Assembly: GCA_033807775.1 (NCBI GenBank)
Contig: CM066315.1
Coordinates: 7,940,501-8,004,500 of the forward strand
DNA: 64,000 nucleotides
Direction of reading: 5' to 3'
Origin: Saussurea involucrata
Lineage: Eukaryota > Streptophyta > Magnoliopsida > Asterales > Asteraceae
The notes below the pieces were generated by a model. It saw only the letters and a list, made by a program, of their open reading frames with translations. It was not told the origin of the DNA and ran no database searches. Position 1 is the first letter of the stretch, and the number at the start of each line of letters is the position of its first letter. This document shows, piece by piece, positions 10,114 to 21,400 of the stretch. A program made the translations under genes and the position numbers.

Positions 10114-11516
10114 ATGGCTCAATGTCAGATGACACTTCCATTGTTCTCTCAAAGAATCACAATCCCCAAATTAAACCCATCATCTTTAATCCTGATCCCA
10201 AATACCCACAAAAAGAAGCCTAATTTCACCAGCATCAAATCAGAAGCAACAAATGGTGATCATTTACAAAGAGCAGGCATCAAGAATCAACAACAGAAAC
10301 AACCCATCAAGAAAAGAGTCACCCAATCCCCACCAATTGGTAGGTTTCAATTCAAGATCCAATTTTCCCAACTATTTTTCTTCAATTTCCAACATGGTTA
10401 TGTGTAATTCTTCCTATATAAGATGAAACAACAATCAAGATTGAATTTTTAGGTAATTTTCAATTCAAAATTCAATTTTACCAACAATTTTTCTTCAATT
10501 CCAACATTGGGTATGTGTAATTCTTCATATATAAGATGAAACAACAATCAAGATTGAATCTTTAGGTGATTTTCAATTCAAGATTCAATTTTCCCAACTA
10601 TTTTACATCAATTTGTAACATGGGTATGTGTAATTCTTCATATATAAGATGAAACAACAATCAAGATTGAATCTTTAGGTGATTTTCAATTCAAGATACA
10701 ATTTTCCCATCTATTTTTTTCAATTTCCAACATGGGCATGTGCCATTCTTCACATTTAAAGATGAAACAACACTCAAGATTGAATCTTTAGGTGATTTTC
10801 AATTCAAGATTCAATTTTCCCAACTATTTTTCTTCAACTTCCAACATGGGGTTGTGTAATTCTTCATATATAAGATGAAACAACAATCAAGATTGAATCT
10901 TTAGGTTATTTTCAATTCAAGATTCAATTTTTCCAACTATTTTTTTTTTCAATTTCCAACATGGGTATGTGCCATTCTTCATATTTAAAAATGAAACAAC
11001 ACTCAAGATTGAATCTTTATGTGTTTCACTTTCAGGGTTATGGGACAGATTCCCAACAGCAAGAACAGTGCAGCAAATGATGGACACAATGGAAAGACTA
11101 ATGGAAGATCCAGTGGTGGCATACGGTGGCGCCACCGCCACCGGAGAGAGAGTACAAGCAGTTACAGCAGGGGAAGAACACCATGGGAGATCAAAGAAGG
11201 TGAAGAAGATTACAAGATGAGGTTTGACATGCCTGGAATGAAGAGAGAAGATGTGAAAGTGTGGGTGGAAGAAAAGATGCTTGTTCTCAAAGCAGAGAAG
11301 CAGAGCAGTGACAACAATGGCAATGGCGATGGTGGCGCCGCCGTGGACGACGGAGAGTGGAGTTCGAAGAGCTATGGAAGGTATAGTTTTCGGATTGCGT
11401 TGCCGGAGAATATACATTTTGAGAAGATAAAAGCTGAGGTTAGAGATGGGGTTTTGTATGTAACTATACCAAAAGCTCATGTTTCTTCAAAGATTTTAGA
11501 CATCAATGTGCAATGA
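10114..11516 (+). CDS. HSP21: Chloroplast-type small heat shock protein (HSP21-like), 2 exons, frame break in exon 2
   Basis: ATP-independent chaperone that binds unfolding proteins in plastids during heat stress. Exon 1 (10114-10339) encodes a Ser/Thr/Lys-rich, acid-poor N terminus suited to a transit peptide (MAQCQMTLPLFSQRITIPK). Intron 10340-11035 has GTAGGT donor and TTTCAG acceptor. Exon 2 gives GLWDRFPTARTVQQMMDTME, the Met-rich amphipathic helix typical of plastid sHSPs, then the alpha-crystallin domain (TPWEIKEGEEDYKMRFDMPG, then WSSKSYGRYSFRIALPENI and a DGVLYVTIP end). Coding length 226+481 nt leaves remainder 2: helix and crystallin domain are in different frames. The break maps to the GA run at 11144-11152, where one surplus GA unit would explain it. 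A start at the TTG at 10084 is unlikely. Gene or recent pseudogene depends on whether the GA unit is real. Confidence 0.85.
10340..11035 (+). repeat. sHSP intron made of six 113-bp tandem repeats
   Basis: Donor-like GT sites recur at 10340, 10453, 10566, 10679, 10792 and 10905, exactly 113 bp apart; the last unit is 116 bp. Units contain 'caattcaagattcaatttt' and 'gatgaaacaacaatcaagat'. Units 4 and 6 share the variant 'gccattcttcacattt/catattt', suggesting that the pair 3-4 was duplicated to make 5-6. Confidence 0.9.
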
Positions 11517-11906
11517 AGGAACCCCATTTTCAAAGTTTTGTGTTGTTGTTTTCATGATTGCAAGAGCATCCACAATGCATAATAAGACAAAATACTGAAA
11601 ATGACCAAAATACCTTTTAAGTTAACAGGTTAAATGAGATTGTTAGAGGGAGGGACCAAAAGGGTGCGAAAATGCGTACTACAGGTCCCATTTACGTAAT
11701 TATTATGTTTTTGGGACCACTGTGGGTAGAAAGTGTAAACCACATGGACCAAACAGGTAATTTACTCTTCATTTTTTTTCTTTTTTTTGTCTTATAAGAT
11801 TTCAGCTAATTTTTTTATAGCAAAAACCTATTTTAAAAACCCTTTTCAATGCAAAATTTTTTATCTATTTTTTTATTACCAAAAAGCTATTCCAATAATA
11901 GATTGA
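11517..11906. other. 3' flank of the sHSP gene
   Basis: No coding potential. At 11568 the motif AGAGCATCCACAATGC, common at ends of plant MITEs, precedes 'ataataagacaaaa'. A similar stretch occurs at about 28236, but matching ends are not evident. T-rich DNA follows up to the Helitron-like terminus. Confidence 0.4.
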
Positions 11907-11919
11907 CTAGTTGAGTGCC

Positions 11920-13473
11920 CGCGCAATGCGGCATAATGTGATTTGAAGAAAAGTAATCAAACATACCAATTACGGATAAACAATTGTATAGTTAAGTCAA
12001 CCGAGAAATTGTTCTTTATTTTTAATTTGAAACTTCATATACCCGCATAATGAAGCGCAAGTATGAAATACTCGGGCTTTATAGTTTTCCCTTTCAACCA
12101 AGTTCCACTATTCAAAAAAATACTACAGTTCCATCGGGTTCATATTATTCCAAATGCATTATTTTAATGGTCTACAATTTATATTAAAACATGTGCAAAA
12201 AATGCATATTCTTTATGAATGGGTTAGATGCAAGTAGATTATTTAAGCCAAATGCAAATCAAACATAAACAAATCGATTGGTTTAAAAGATGCAAATAAA
12301 ATAAATCCACATCGTTGTTTAAAGACAATGGTTTTATGAATCGATGCACATCAAACAGTTGAATCGATGGTTTAAACATATGCAAATCAATGGTTCATGA
12401 ACCGATGCAAATCAAACAAAGAAATTAACATATCGATCGTGAGATTGGTAGATTCATCTTGTATTATAAGAGAGTTTTTATATAAACCAAAATTAATCCA
12501 AGGGTTCCCAATTCGCTTTGCACCTGCATCTCTTTTTCTGATGAACAGACTAATACTTTTTCTTGATTACATTAGCATTAAGGAAATGGAATAAAAAATC
12601 TGCTAGTAGTTCTGTTAGTGAGGGTAACACGAAGGTAAGAAAGACAGACCAACATGACAACTGCCACTACGCTCATCTTTGCAGAGTAGTGCCTTGTTTA
12701 CCCAATGAGGTTACTCTATCCTGCAAATCAGCCTTAACAACATGAAATAAGTACAAGTCGCATGCAATTACGAAGGAAACCCAAGTCCCATATATGGTAT
12801 TCATACATGTCATCAACAGTTTCATTATTAGGCTATATAGCTTCTGAAGAGATCATGCAAAATGGTTTTGCTTGAAATGTGCGAAACCTGAAGTTGTTTT
12901 CCCTAAAAAGATGCAATTATATTTATATCTTCGTGTCATAATCTGGACAAAATTGTTGTTGATCCCAAATAAATATTAAGCTACTTTAAATTAACATTTT
13001 TAACACAAGAAATGAGAACTCCTTTTTAGTTCCTTCAAACTAACACTACGCTGTATACACAATACATCGATCCAATTCAGTCAATAGTCTTAACTAATAC
13101 ATCAAATACGACGACAACATTCACCGATTTAGAAACAAAAGGTAGATCTTTGTTCATACCAAAAAACCCTGCTAAATGTGTACAATTTGAAAAGACCGAA
13201 ATACTATACATCAAAACAAATCAACCAGAACTAATTGCCAGTATAAAACACTTAGACTGAATCTTAGAAGATAACGGTAACAACATATAATGAAATCCGA
13301 TCTGATCGCTTATAGAATAGAGATCATACCTCGGGAGGACGAAGTTCGAGTACGGTCGCGGCATGAGAAAGGAAAAATCTTCTGGAATTCTCCAAATACT
13401 TTCGTAAAAGCCTTTTGCGGTGGACTGGTACAACGATGGGTTTTTTTACCCAACTATTACCCAGTAAACACCA
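11920..13473. other. Non-coding or unassigned stretch inside the Helitron-like region
   Basis: AT-rich, with repeated 'aatcgatgcaaatcaaac' near 12260-12420. Near 13350 the minus strand reads MPRPYSNFVLPR followed by a GTATGATC donor, which could be another captured first exon. I do not recognise it. Confidence 0.35.
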
Positions 13474-13764
13474 AGGGGCCGTTTACATAATCACTAACCC
13501 AGATAAGTGCTTACGCGTAAAATTCAACACTATCACTTACTTTCCAGGTAAGATTTTAGTCCATCAAAATGGGCATCGTATGCAACAATTTAGCAGGTAA
13601 ACGCTAATCGTGGTAAGAGTCGTCGCACTCCTTTACTGGGTAAGACTCTCGGTCCTTGCTTCCGCTCTTACCGAGTAAGATTCTTGGTCCTTGCCATATT
13701 CATCCGGTAAGCTAATGTGACTTGGTAAGCACTTACCCGGGTAAGCGTTTTGTAAACGACCCCT
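13474..13764. mobile_element. MITE with about 17-bp terminal inverted repeats
   Basis: The left end AGGGGCCGTTTACATAA and the right end, read on the minus strand AGGGGTCGTTTACAAAA, form TIRs with two mismatches around a 290-bp body rich in CTTACC/GGTAAG segments. No clear target duplication is visible, so the superfamily is uncertain (hAT-like by length and ends). A diffuse similarity ('ttacccggcaag') is present near 480-560. Confidence 0.65.
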
Positions 13765-13965
13765 AGATTCAACACTTTGACTTAACTTAATAGGTAATAT
13801 TTAATATATATTAAAATGATATCGTATGCAACATTCAACCCTTAAAATGTATTTATTACATACAACTCTACAAAATTCCATCTTTCTGTTTTTGTTCTTG
13901 TCTCTCAAGTGGAAAGTCTAGCACCAACAGTTGCAAGATACAATTGTTGGATGTTGTAGGCTTCT

Positions 13966-14130
13966 TTAAAAACCAGCAAGTACTTCAGCAACAGTAGGTC
14001 CCTGTGATGAATAAATATCTACAGACCTGGAAGCAATTGAAGTTGTATTTCTTATGCTCTCCTCCTCATATGTTTCCTTTAAGCTCTCGTCCACTATCGT
14101 AAATGCACCGGCCGGTAGATATGCTTTTTC
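13966..14130 (-). pseudogene. Terminal exon of an unidentified host gene
   Basis: On the minus strand a good acceptor (TTTTGGCAG) opens a 54-codon frame beginning EKAYLPAGAFTIVDESLKET and ending GPTVAEVLAGF before TAA. Composition, lack of internal stops and the splice site make this a real exon rather than chance. I do not recognise the protein. A possible preceding exon (IPPSWFYG, about 14240) has weak support. It lies near the PFP beta fragment but does not resemble the PFP C terminus. Confidence 0.5.
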
Positions 14131-14590
14131 CTGCCAAAAGTCCAAATTATTTTGTCAAAATCAGCATAACACACGTGTAAGCATAATAGAAGCTAAAGGA
14201 GAAAGAATTTTGGGTACCCATAAAACCAGCTTGGAGGAATCTGGTGATCAAGTTCGCCTTAATGGTTCTCTACCACAAATGAGCTCTAATAAAACAATTC
14301 GAGACTATAGACACAATTAATATCCAAATTACAAATCAGATTGAGAAATATTGATCGAGATCTCAAGTAGAGCTCCGACACCATAACCCAATGCATAACA
14401 GCAATATGAGTCAAATTGTGAGGGCAAACCACAATGTCATTCATTACTGAGAGATAAAACCCCAAATTAGACCACCAGAACACACAACATATTATTAACG
14501 GCAACATTGGAAATTTAGTATATTATTTTGAAAGTGGACACTTTTTACAGAATGAAAGGAGTATTAGCAAAGCACTGTAAAACCAATTAC

Positions 14591-14709
14591 ATGGACATTA
14601 CCATGGGGATACCTTTCAACAATCAATTGATCCTGAATTGCATGAGGAAGTAACTCAAAAAGCTGTAAGGACCGAGGAAGAAGTTTTTGTTTCCACAATC
14701 CATGTTCAT
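14591..14709 (-). pseudogene. PFP-BETA: Captured exon of PPi-dependent phosphofructokinase beta subunit
   Basis: The intact enzyme interconverts fructose 6-phosphate and fructose 1,6-bisphosphate using pyrophosphate in the cytosol. The fragment has acceptor TGTAG and possible donor CAT|GTAATT. The roughly 39 residues include DEHGLWKQKL, SLQLFELLPHAIQDQL and ERYPHGNV, matching the family segment before the KIETEK motif (from memory of the family). Neighbouring PFP exons are missing on both sides, so this is a fragment, in the same orientation as the MSH5 fragment. Confidence 0.72.
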
Positions 14710-14759
14710 CTACATTAAGAATTAAAGATATCTTGACTTTCAAAAAACTATTATAAAGA

Positions 14760-16349
14760 AGTAAAAATATAAAATGTGAAAATTTGCTGAAAATATATAT
14801 CTATAGGTACTACTCGTAGATATATGAAAGTCAAGAAATGTATGTAAATACTTTGAGAAAAAACCTTATACTATTTGACAATTTATAAGATTACTTCCAA
14901 AAACGTGTTTTAAGCGACTTTGCCACTAAGTTGTTACTTTCAGATGAATCCCCACACACACCAAAAAGAACGATGCTAATACTAAGAAGCTTTAATACAT
15001 ATTGGTGCTTCCAATCACCTACATTTCATTCACTCAAGCATTTAGCAGCTAATGAAGGTACCATGTCTTAAGTGAAGACATGATACAGTCTCAATGCCAC
15101 AAGAAAAAAGAAACATGAAAAACCAGAGGATATACCAGAAGATGTCGTGTGCAAGGCCGCAATCTCTACGATCTGGTCATAAATAAGGTATTTGCTTCAG
15201 AAAAAATCTTACTCTTATTGTTGTTGTTGCTGAAATACAAAATTAACAATAAGTTCCAAGTCAGGAAAAATCAATCAATACAAAAATTTGTTACCTAAAT
15301 CCGCTGCAATACAAAAATTTGTTTCTTCCAGGTAAAGAAGAAACAATCGAGAGTGCTCCTGAAAATCGAAATAAATGTTAATCGAACAATTATACCTAAA
15401 TCTCTGTTAATCGAAATAAACGAAAAACAAAGCTCTTTTAATTGAAACCTAAATTAGAACAACTCTGTTACAAACCTATCATGCAACAAGAAAAAAATCA
15501 AATAAAAGGACCGCATATCAAAAGAGCAGGTTATGTGTTATGAACGACCACATATCAAAAGAGGAGAAACAACATATCAAAAGAATGAAAATTATTGAAA
15601 CTTTTCAACAAATCTCGAAAACGAACGGTCAACAAAAAAATTCTATAAATAAAGAATCTTAGAATAGGATGTCCAGCTCTGAAAACATAATCAAATGTGC
15701 CCACCAAATCCCGGTTTCACTGTCAAACAAAAACCATTCAATAGGATTTTCGCCTTAAATCTATGATGATACAGTCAAGGTGAAAAAGGTTCTTTTACAA
15801 TGTGTTCGAACAAAATAGTATATAACAGATTACCCCTCCCAACACTCAACAAAGAATGGGCCGATGGGTCAATTAACCTAGGGTTGTCTATCAGTTCAAA
15901 ATTTAATCCGAATGAGCCCTAACAACTCCATGCCTCAAATTCCAACACAAATAATAAACCAACGAAGGTTAAAAAAAGCCCTAGATAAATTAAGAGCAAC
16001 AAACAAACTAAATGAAAGTAGAAACCTGAGAGGTGCGATTACGGAGAAGAGGAGCAGCGCCGATGCGTGAATGGCAGAAAAAAAGAGGTGCGATTGTTTT
16101 TACAGGGACTCCATTAAAGAAAAACCTACCATGTCAATAGTAAACCACAATCCCACTTTTCCTACTAATCCAAAAACCTAATTTCGACACACTTATTGTT
16201 GACGATTTTGAATAGAAAGCAAGAGATGCAAAGTCGAGTAATATAAACAATTTGTGGAAGCAATTTGCCTCTAGATATGTAAGGAACCGATACCTGTTAA
16301 AGCAATGGTATAATCATATTAGCACAATTGATACACTAACCTTCCTCAA
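14760..16349. other. Unassigned stretch with isolated exon-like pieces
   Basis: Minus-strand pieces with splice signals include one at about 15365-15300 (acceptor TTTTCAG, residues EHSRLFLLYLEETNF, donor GTAACA) and a possible 5'-UTR exon at 16090-16026 (donor CTCAG|GTTTC). None is identified. The rest is AT-rich non-coding DNA. Confidence 0.3.
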
Positions 16350-16454
16350 TTGGTATTCTTATTTCAAGTTCCAATGATGATTCCATTAAAGCAGTTGTAT
16401 AATCAGATTAGCAAGTTAAATATAGACACTGTTCATAATGGGAATTAATGGCAC

Positions 16455-17048
16455 CTCCTCCAAAAATTCTGGCAGTTCTTCATATATTTGCCTGAGCCCA
16501 TCCAACTGCATTTGATTATATAGGAAAGATTTTCCAAGACTCGAGAGAAATGAAACATATGTATAAAAAGGTAAAATGGGCAGAAAGAGAGAGCATATGA
16601 TGTGAGCTTAATGAAATCCACTTATAATGTCCTTAACCTCATCACAAAAACCATCTTTCACCATTGTCTCCTAACCTTTCTCTTTACTTTTATTCACATC
16701 GATAACACCAATTACCTACAACTATAATAATAAATCAACGTAGAGAAAAGAATAGGGGAGAGAGTATGTCATGGAGAGCAGGAATTAGAAGAAGAAAATC
16801 TATGGAACACCGTAGAAAAGAAGGAACACAACCAAATGAAAAAAGAAGGTAACTAACCAGTTCATATACATAAGCCAAATCCATTGAGATGCATGAAGAA
16901 GCCTGTCAGAACTCAAGAGGCAATTAATAGCCTAGCAACTAAAGCAGTGATATGAAAACAAATTAGAAGAAACTCCAATCTTACCACACATGAAAAAATA
17001 ATTTGATACCTTCTCAACAATATGTACACTTAAATTGTTAACGTGCTC
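16455..17048 (-). pseudogene. MSH5: MSH5 gene fragment (four consecutive exons, one stop)
   Basis: MSH5 pairs with MSH4 to stabilise meiotic crossover intermediates. Four phase-0 exons in family order: 17048-17010 (EHVNNLSVHIVEK), 16902-16858 (ASSCISMDLAYVYEL), 16715-16638 (VIGVIDVNKSKEKG, stop, ETMVKDGFCDE) and 16505-16455 (LDGLRQIYEELPEFLEE), each with AG acceptor and GT donor. A weak fifth piece (SSLELEIRIP, about 16380-16340) fits the next exon. The TAG in exon 3 replaces an expected Tyr codon. The ATPase domain and both termini are missing. Intact introns show DNA-level capture, not retroposition. Confidence 0.8.
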
Positions 17049-17287
17049 CTAAAAATTTTCAGAACTCATGGGCATGGCTTGCATTCAAAAATATCTGCGG
17101 AGAAATATAGCAAAAAACTATGACACTCGAAGTCTATTCAGAATATCCATCAAGTGTAATTAGTCGAAAAGACTCGAATCTTACCACTTTCCTTATGGGC
17201 AAGCTGTGTAAAAGACTTCCGAGAACAGGGATCAATGCACAAAATTGTTGATCACTTATATTATAACATCAGATTATCAGGTTTCTT

Positions 17288-17352
17288 TAACAATAAAAAG
17301 GGAACGAAAAGCTTCGGTAGTTGTGGTAGTAATCATGGTCATAGCCATGAGC
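17288..17352 (-). pseudogene. Unidentified terminal exon (His/Tyr/Asp-rich)
   Basis: Acceptor TGTGTGCAG is followed by 21 codons, AHGYDHDYYHNYRSFSFPFYC, wait-free up to TAA at 17288. It looks like a last exon, but I do not recognise the gene. A 60-codon open stretch at about 17660-17480 on the same strand may be related; its identity is unknown. Confidence 0.35.
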
Positions 17353-17702
17353 CTGCACACAAAAACAATTAGTTGGTTTGATTACACCCTTTTTTCAATT
17401 CCTTAATAATCTTTAACTTGAGATCATTAATCATACCCGATTATTAAATCTGCAACCATATAACCATCAACAGCCACTCCAAATTCATAAGAACAACAAA
17501 GATCAAAATGCATAACCATTTGGAGAAGATTGGACAGAAAATGATGAATCCTGGTAGATGCAAGTCATGCAACCATGACTTCCTCGTGTATCTTCCATAA
17601 AGCAAATCCAACGCAGCAAGCTCACTTGATAAAGAATCTGATGTAAGTCTTACGAAAGACTAAACTTTCAAGAAGAAAACCAACATTAAAACTGAACTTT
17701 CA

Positions 17703-18474
17703 AGTGGTCGCCGGCGGCGGTTCATCGACGAGGAAATAAAACAACCCGCAAACCACCGCGAGACCACTACCCTCTCGATCACCCTACCGCATGCACCAAC
17801 GACTCACACCACCACCGCCACCCGACACCCAGCCACCAAAGTGGCGGCGCGGCAGCGGCGGCCGGCCGGCGGTGGCATTTCTCGCCGGTGACGAAAACAA
17901 AACAAAGGAAAAAGAAACGCCGAGATAAACGACGAAACCTTACCTCGCGAGATCCCACGACGGCGCAACCGCTGTCCTCCTCGACTTCTCTGGCGACGCA
18001 GGCTCCGGCGGACAGCAGGCTCCGGCGAACAGCAGGCTCCGGCGGTACTTCCTCTTCCTTCTCGCCTTCTCGATCTTCCTCTCCCTCTCTCCCGAAACTC
18101 TCTCTCTTTCTCGCGAACTCCGACGCCGAGCAACACGCTAGGGGAAGGGGAGGTGATCGCGGCTGCCAAAGGGGAGGGAGGAATTAGGGTTTTGGTTTCT
18201 TTGTTCGTGGGTTTTTGGCCGAGAGGAAGGAACGAGGAGGAGATAAGGGGTGTTCGGTGCCTTGCATGGGCCGAGCCCCAATCTAACCTTTCCCCATTTG
18301 ACACTAAAAGCCCCTCAACTTATCCTAAACCCGCATAATTACACTTGATCAAGAAATGTTCTCTATATTGGTCCCTCGACATCGAACCACAAACAAAACA
18401 ATTAAGGGTGGACGTTTTACATATCTTTAAGTAAAAAAAAAATTACATAAATGTACCGGGACACGGGCTTTACA
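17703..18474 (-). repeat. Truncated 3' LTR of the Tekay element
   Basis: Matches 25325-26096 with scattered substitutions and small indels, for example the extra 'ggccggcc' at about 17860 and a rearranged CCGGCGGACAG repeat near 18000. It ends in TTTACA at 18474, next to the purine-rich tract. Plus- and minus-strand ORFs inside are present in both LTR copies and are probably not proteins. Confidence 0.88.
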
Positions 18475-18491
18475 ACTCTCCCCCGCTTGGG
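18475..18491 (-). promoter_or_regulatory. Polypurine tract
   Basis: On the minus strand AAGCGGGGGAGAGT directly precedes the 3' LTR start (TGTAAAGCCC) and directly follows the gag-pol stop codon. It is the plus-strand DNA primer in reverse transcription. Confidence 0.85.
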
Positions 18492-21400
18492 TCAGACTTC
18501 GTCCCCGAAGTCCACGCCCGCAAACAGCTCTGGGTAATTCTCCCGCATCTCGGCTTCTGGTTCCCACGTCCATTCTGACCCTTTTCGGTGCTTCCACTGG
18601 ACCTTAACCAACCCAACTACTTTGTTGCGCGAAGTTCTCGTCCTCCTGTCGAGAATGGCAACCGGCTCCTCCACATAATTGAGTCGTTCGTCAATTTGAA
18701 TATCTTCGAGAGAAACTACCGCAGACTCATCCATCACACACTTCCGCAACTGAGAGACGTGGAAGGTGTTGTGGATCAGGCTCAGTTCCTCTGGTAGCTC
18801 CAATCGGTAAGCTACTTTCCCCACACGCGCGATGACCTTGTACGGTCCGATATATCGGGGACCCAACTTTCCCCGCTTGCGAAAACGGATTACCCCTTTC
18901 CAGGGTGACACTTTCAAAAGAACGTAATCCCCGACTTGGAACTCCAAGTCCGATCGTCTCTTATCGGCGTAACTCTTTTGTCGAATCTGAGCAGTGACTA
19001 ACCGATCCCGCACCATCTGAATCATCTCCGTCGTCTTTAGCACAACGTCGGTGCTCCCCAACACTCTGTGACCAACCTCGCCCCAGCAAATGGGCGTCCG
19101 ACACTTCCTGCCATACAACACTTCGTACGACGCTCTACCGATGCTAGCGTGATAGCTGTTATTATAGGAGAACTCAGCTAGTGGAAGATATTGATCCCAA
19201 CTACCACCAAAGTCAATAACACAAGCTCGCAGCATGTCCTCGAGTGTCTGAATAGTACCCTCACTCAGCCCATCGGTCTGAGGATGAAATGATGTACTGA
19301 AATGCAACCGCGTACCCATTTCATTTTGAAACTTCTCCCAAAACCGGGAGGTGAAACGAGTATCTCGATCCGAGACAATCGAGACTGGCACCCCGTGCCT
19401 AGTTACAATCTCTCGGATGAAAACCTCCGCGAGCTTATCCGCCGAGAAGCTCTCTTTAATCGCTAAGAAGTGAGCGCTCTTAGTCAGACGATCCACAATT
19501 ACCCAGATGGTATCATTCCCTCGCTGAGTTTTGGGAATCTTAGTGATGAAATCCATCGTAATCTGCTCCCACTTCCACACCGGAATCTCCAAAGGCTGCA
19601 ATTTCCCGTGCGGTCGTTGGTGCTCCGCCTTGACCTTCCGACAGGTCAAACATACCTCAACGCATTTGGCTACATCCCGCTTCATGCCGGGCCACCAATA
19701 GCCTTCCCGTAAGTCTCTGTACATTTTGGTAGCTCCCGGATGAATCGAAAACTTGGACTTATGCGCCTCGTCCAATAGTATCTGTCGGTTCCCACCGGTG
19801 AATGGGACCCAAAATCTACCATATCGGGTCAATAATCCTCGACCATCCCGTACAAATTTCGGAATTTCTCCCGAAACCCTCTCACGTTTTGCATTTTCCG
19901 CCAACACGGCCACCTTCTGAGCGACACCTATCGACTCCAGAAGAGGTGCAACTACTGTCAATCGCTGACATAGACCCTTCAGCGGTTCCCCAACCGGATG
20001 TCGGCTAAGTGCGTCCGCGACTACATTCGCTTTACCCGGGTGGTAAAGTATCTCGCAGTCGTAATCCTTGACCACATCAAGCCATCTTCGCTGACGCATA
20101 TTAAGATTTTGTTGATCCATCAGATATTTAAGGCTCTTATGATCAGTGTAGATCGTACACTTGACACCATAAAGATAGTGTCTCCAAATTTTTAGAGCAA
20201 ACACTACTGCTCCCAACTCCAAGTCATAAGTCGGGTAGTTCGCTTCGTGAGGCTTCAGCTGCCTCGAAGCGTAAGCTATGACCTTGCCGCGTTGCATAAG
20301 CACGACACCCAACCCCTGATATGAAGCATCACAATAAACCATCAAATCCTCCATACCCTCGGGTAAAGCTAACACAGGAGCCTCACATAAACGCCTGCGT
20401 AGCTCCTCAAATGCCTTCTGCTGCTCTTCACCCCAACTGAAAGCTGCAGTTTTCTTCGTCAGTCGAGTCATAGGCAAGGCAATCTTGGAGAAATCTTGGA
20501 TAAATCTCCGATAGTATCCTGCTAACCCGAGAAAACTCCGCACCTCGGTAGGAGTTTTCGGCCCCTCCCACCGCATGACCGCTGAAATCTTGGACGGATC
20601 GACCATGATACCGTTCTGATTCACGACATGTCCTAGGAATTGGACCTCTCGTAACCAGAATTCACACTTGGAGAACTTAGCATAAAGCTTCTCCCGCCTC
20701 AAAACATCCAACACTTCCCGCAAATGCATCTCGTGCTCTTCTTTCGTCTTCGAATATACGAGGATATCGTCGATGAACACGATCACCGAGCGATCCAACA
20801 TCGGGCTACATACCCTGTTCATGAGGTCCATGAACGCTGCGGGTGCGTTGGTGAGCCCGAAAGGCATCACCACGAACTCGTAATGGCCATATCGCGTACG
20901 GAAGGCCGTCTTCTCCGTATCCTCACTTCGTACCCGCATCTGATGATACCCAGATCTTAGGTCAATCTTAGAGAACCACGAGGCTCCCTGCAACTGATCA
21001 AACAAGTCGTCAATCCTTGGCAGAGGATAACGATTCTTTACCGTAAGCTTATTCAGCTCCCGGTAATCAATACACATCCGCTGAGACCCATCCTTCTTCT
21101 TTACGAACAAAATCGGAGCTCCCCACGGTGAACAACTCGTCTTAATGAACTCTTTCTCGAGAAGTTCTTGCAACTGATCATACAGCTCCTTCATTTCCGG
21201 TGGAGCCAGGCGATAGGGTGCCTTGGCCACCGGAGCAGCACCCGGAATCAGATCGATTCGAAACTCTACCTGTCGTTCAGGAGGTATCCCTGGTAACTCG
21301 TCGGGAAACACATCGGCAAACTCCCTCACGACTGGCACATCTTCGGCAGTCTTCTTCGCCCCGTCAACATGCGTATCTATCACATACGCTAAGTACCCCT

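Larger units (their letters stand above)
11907..17702 (-). mobile_element. Helitron-like region with captured gene fragments
   Basis: The left boundary shows a Helitron-type 3' end on the minus strand: CCGC-ATTGC-GCGG hairpin, about ten bases, then CTAG followed by host T (11910-11907). To the right, exon pieces of at least two unrelated host genes (PFP beta at 14591-14709, MSH5 at 16455-17048) and some unidentified exons all lie in the element's own orientation, as is usual for Helitron capture. No 5' TC end was found; the right edge at 17702 is simply where the Tekay LTR remnant starts. Rep/helicase is not seen, so it would be non-autonomous. The alternative is an ordinary gene-debris region with a chance CTAG hairpin. 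Confidence 0.5.

Noticed and set aside
15140..15200. Exon-like LIYDQIVEIAALHTTSSG on the minus strand
   Set aside because: Splice sites are poor and no homology is recognised; too short to call.
17804..18304. 166-codon minus ORF starting MSNGERLDWGSAHARH, also present as 172 codons at 25402-25920
   Set aside because: It lies wholly in the Tekay LTR, the two copies differ by frame-changing indels, composition is low-complexity Arg/Ser/Pro, and no family is recognised.
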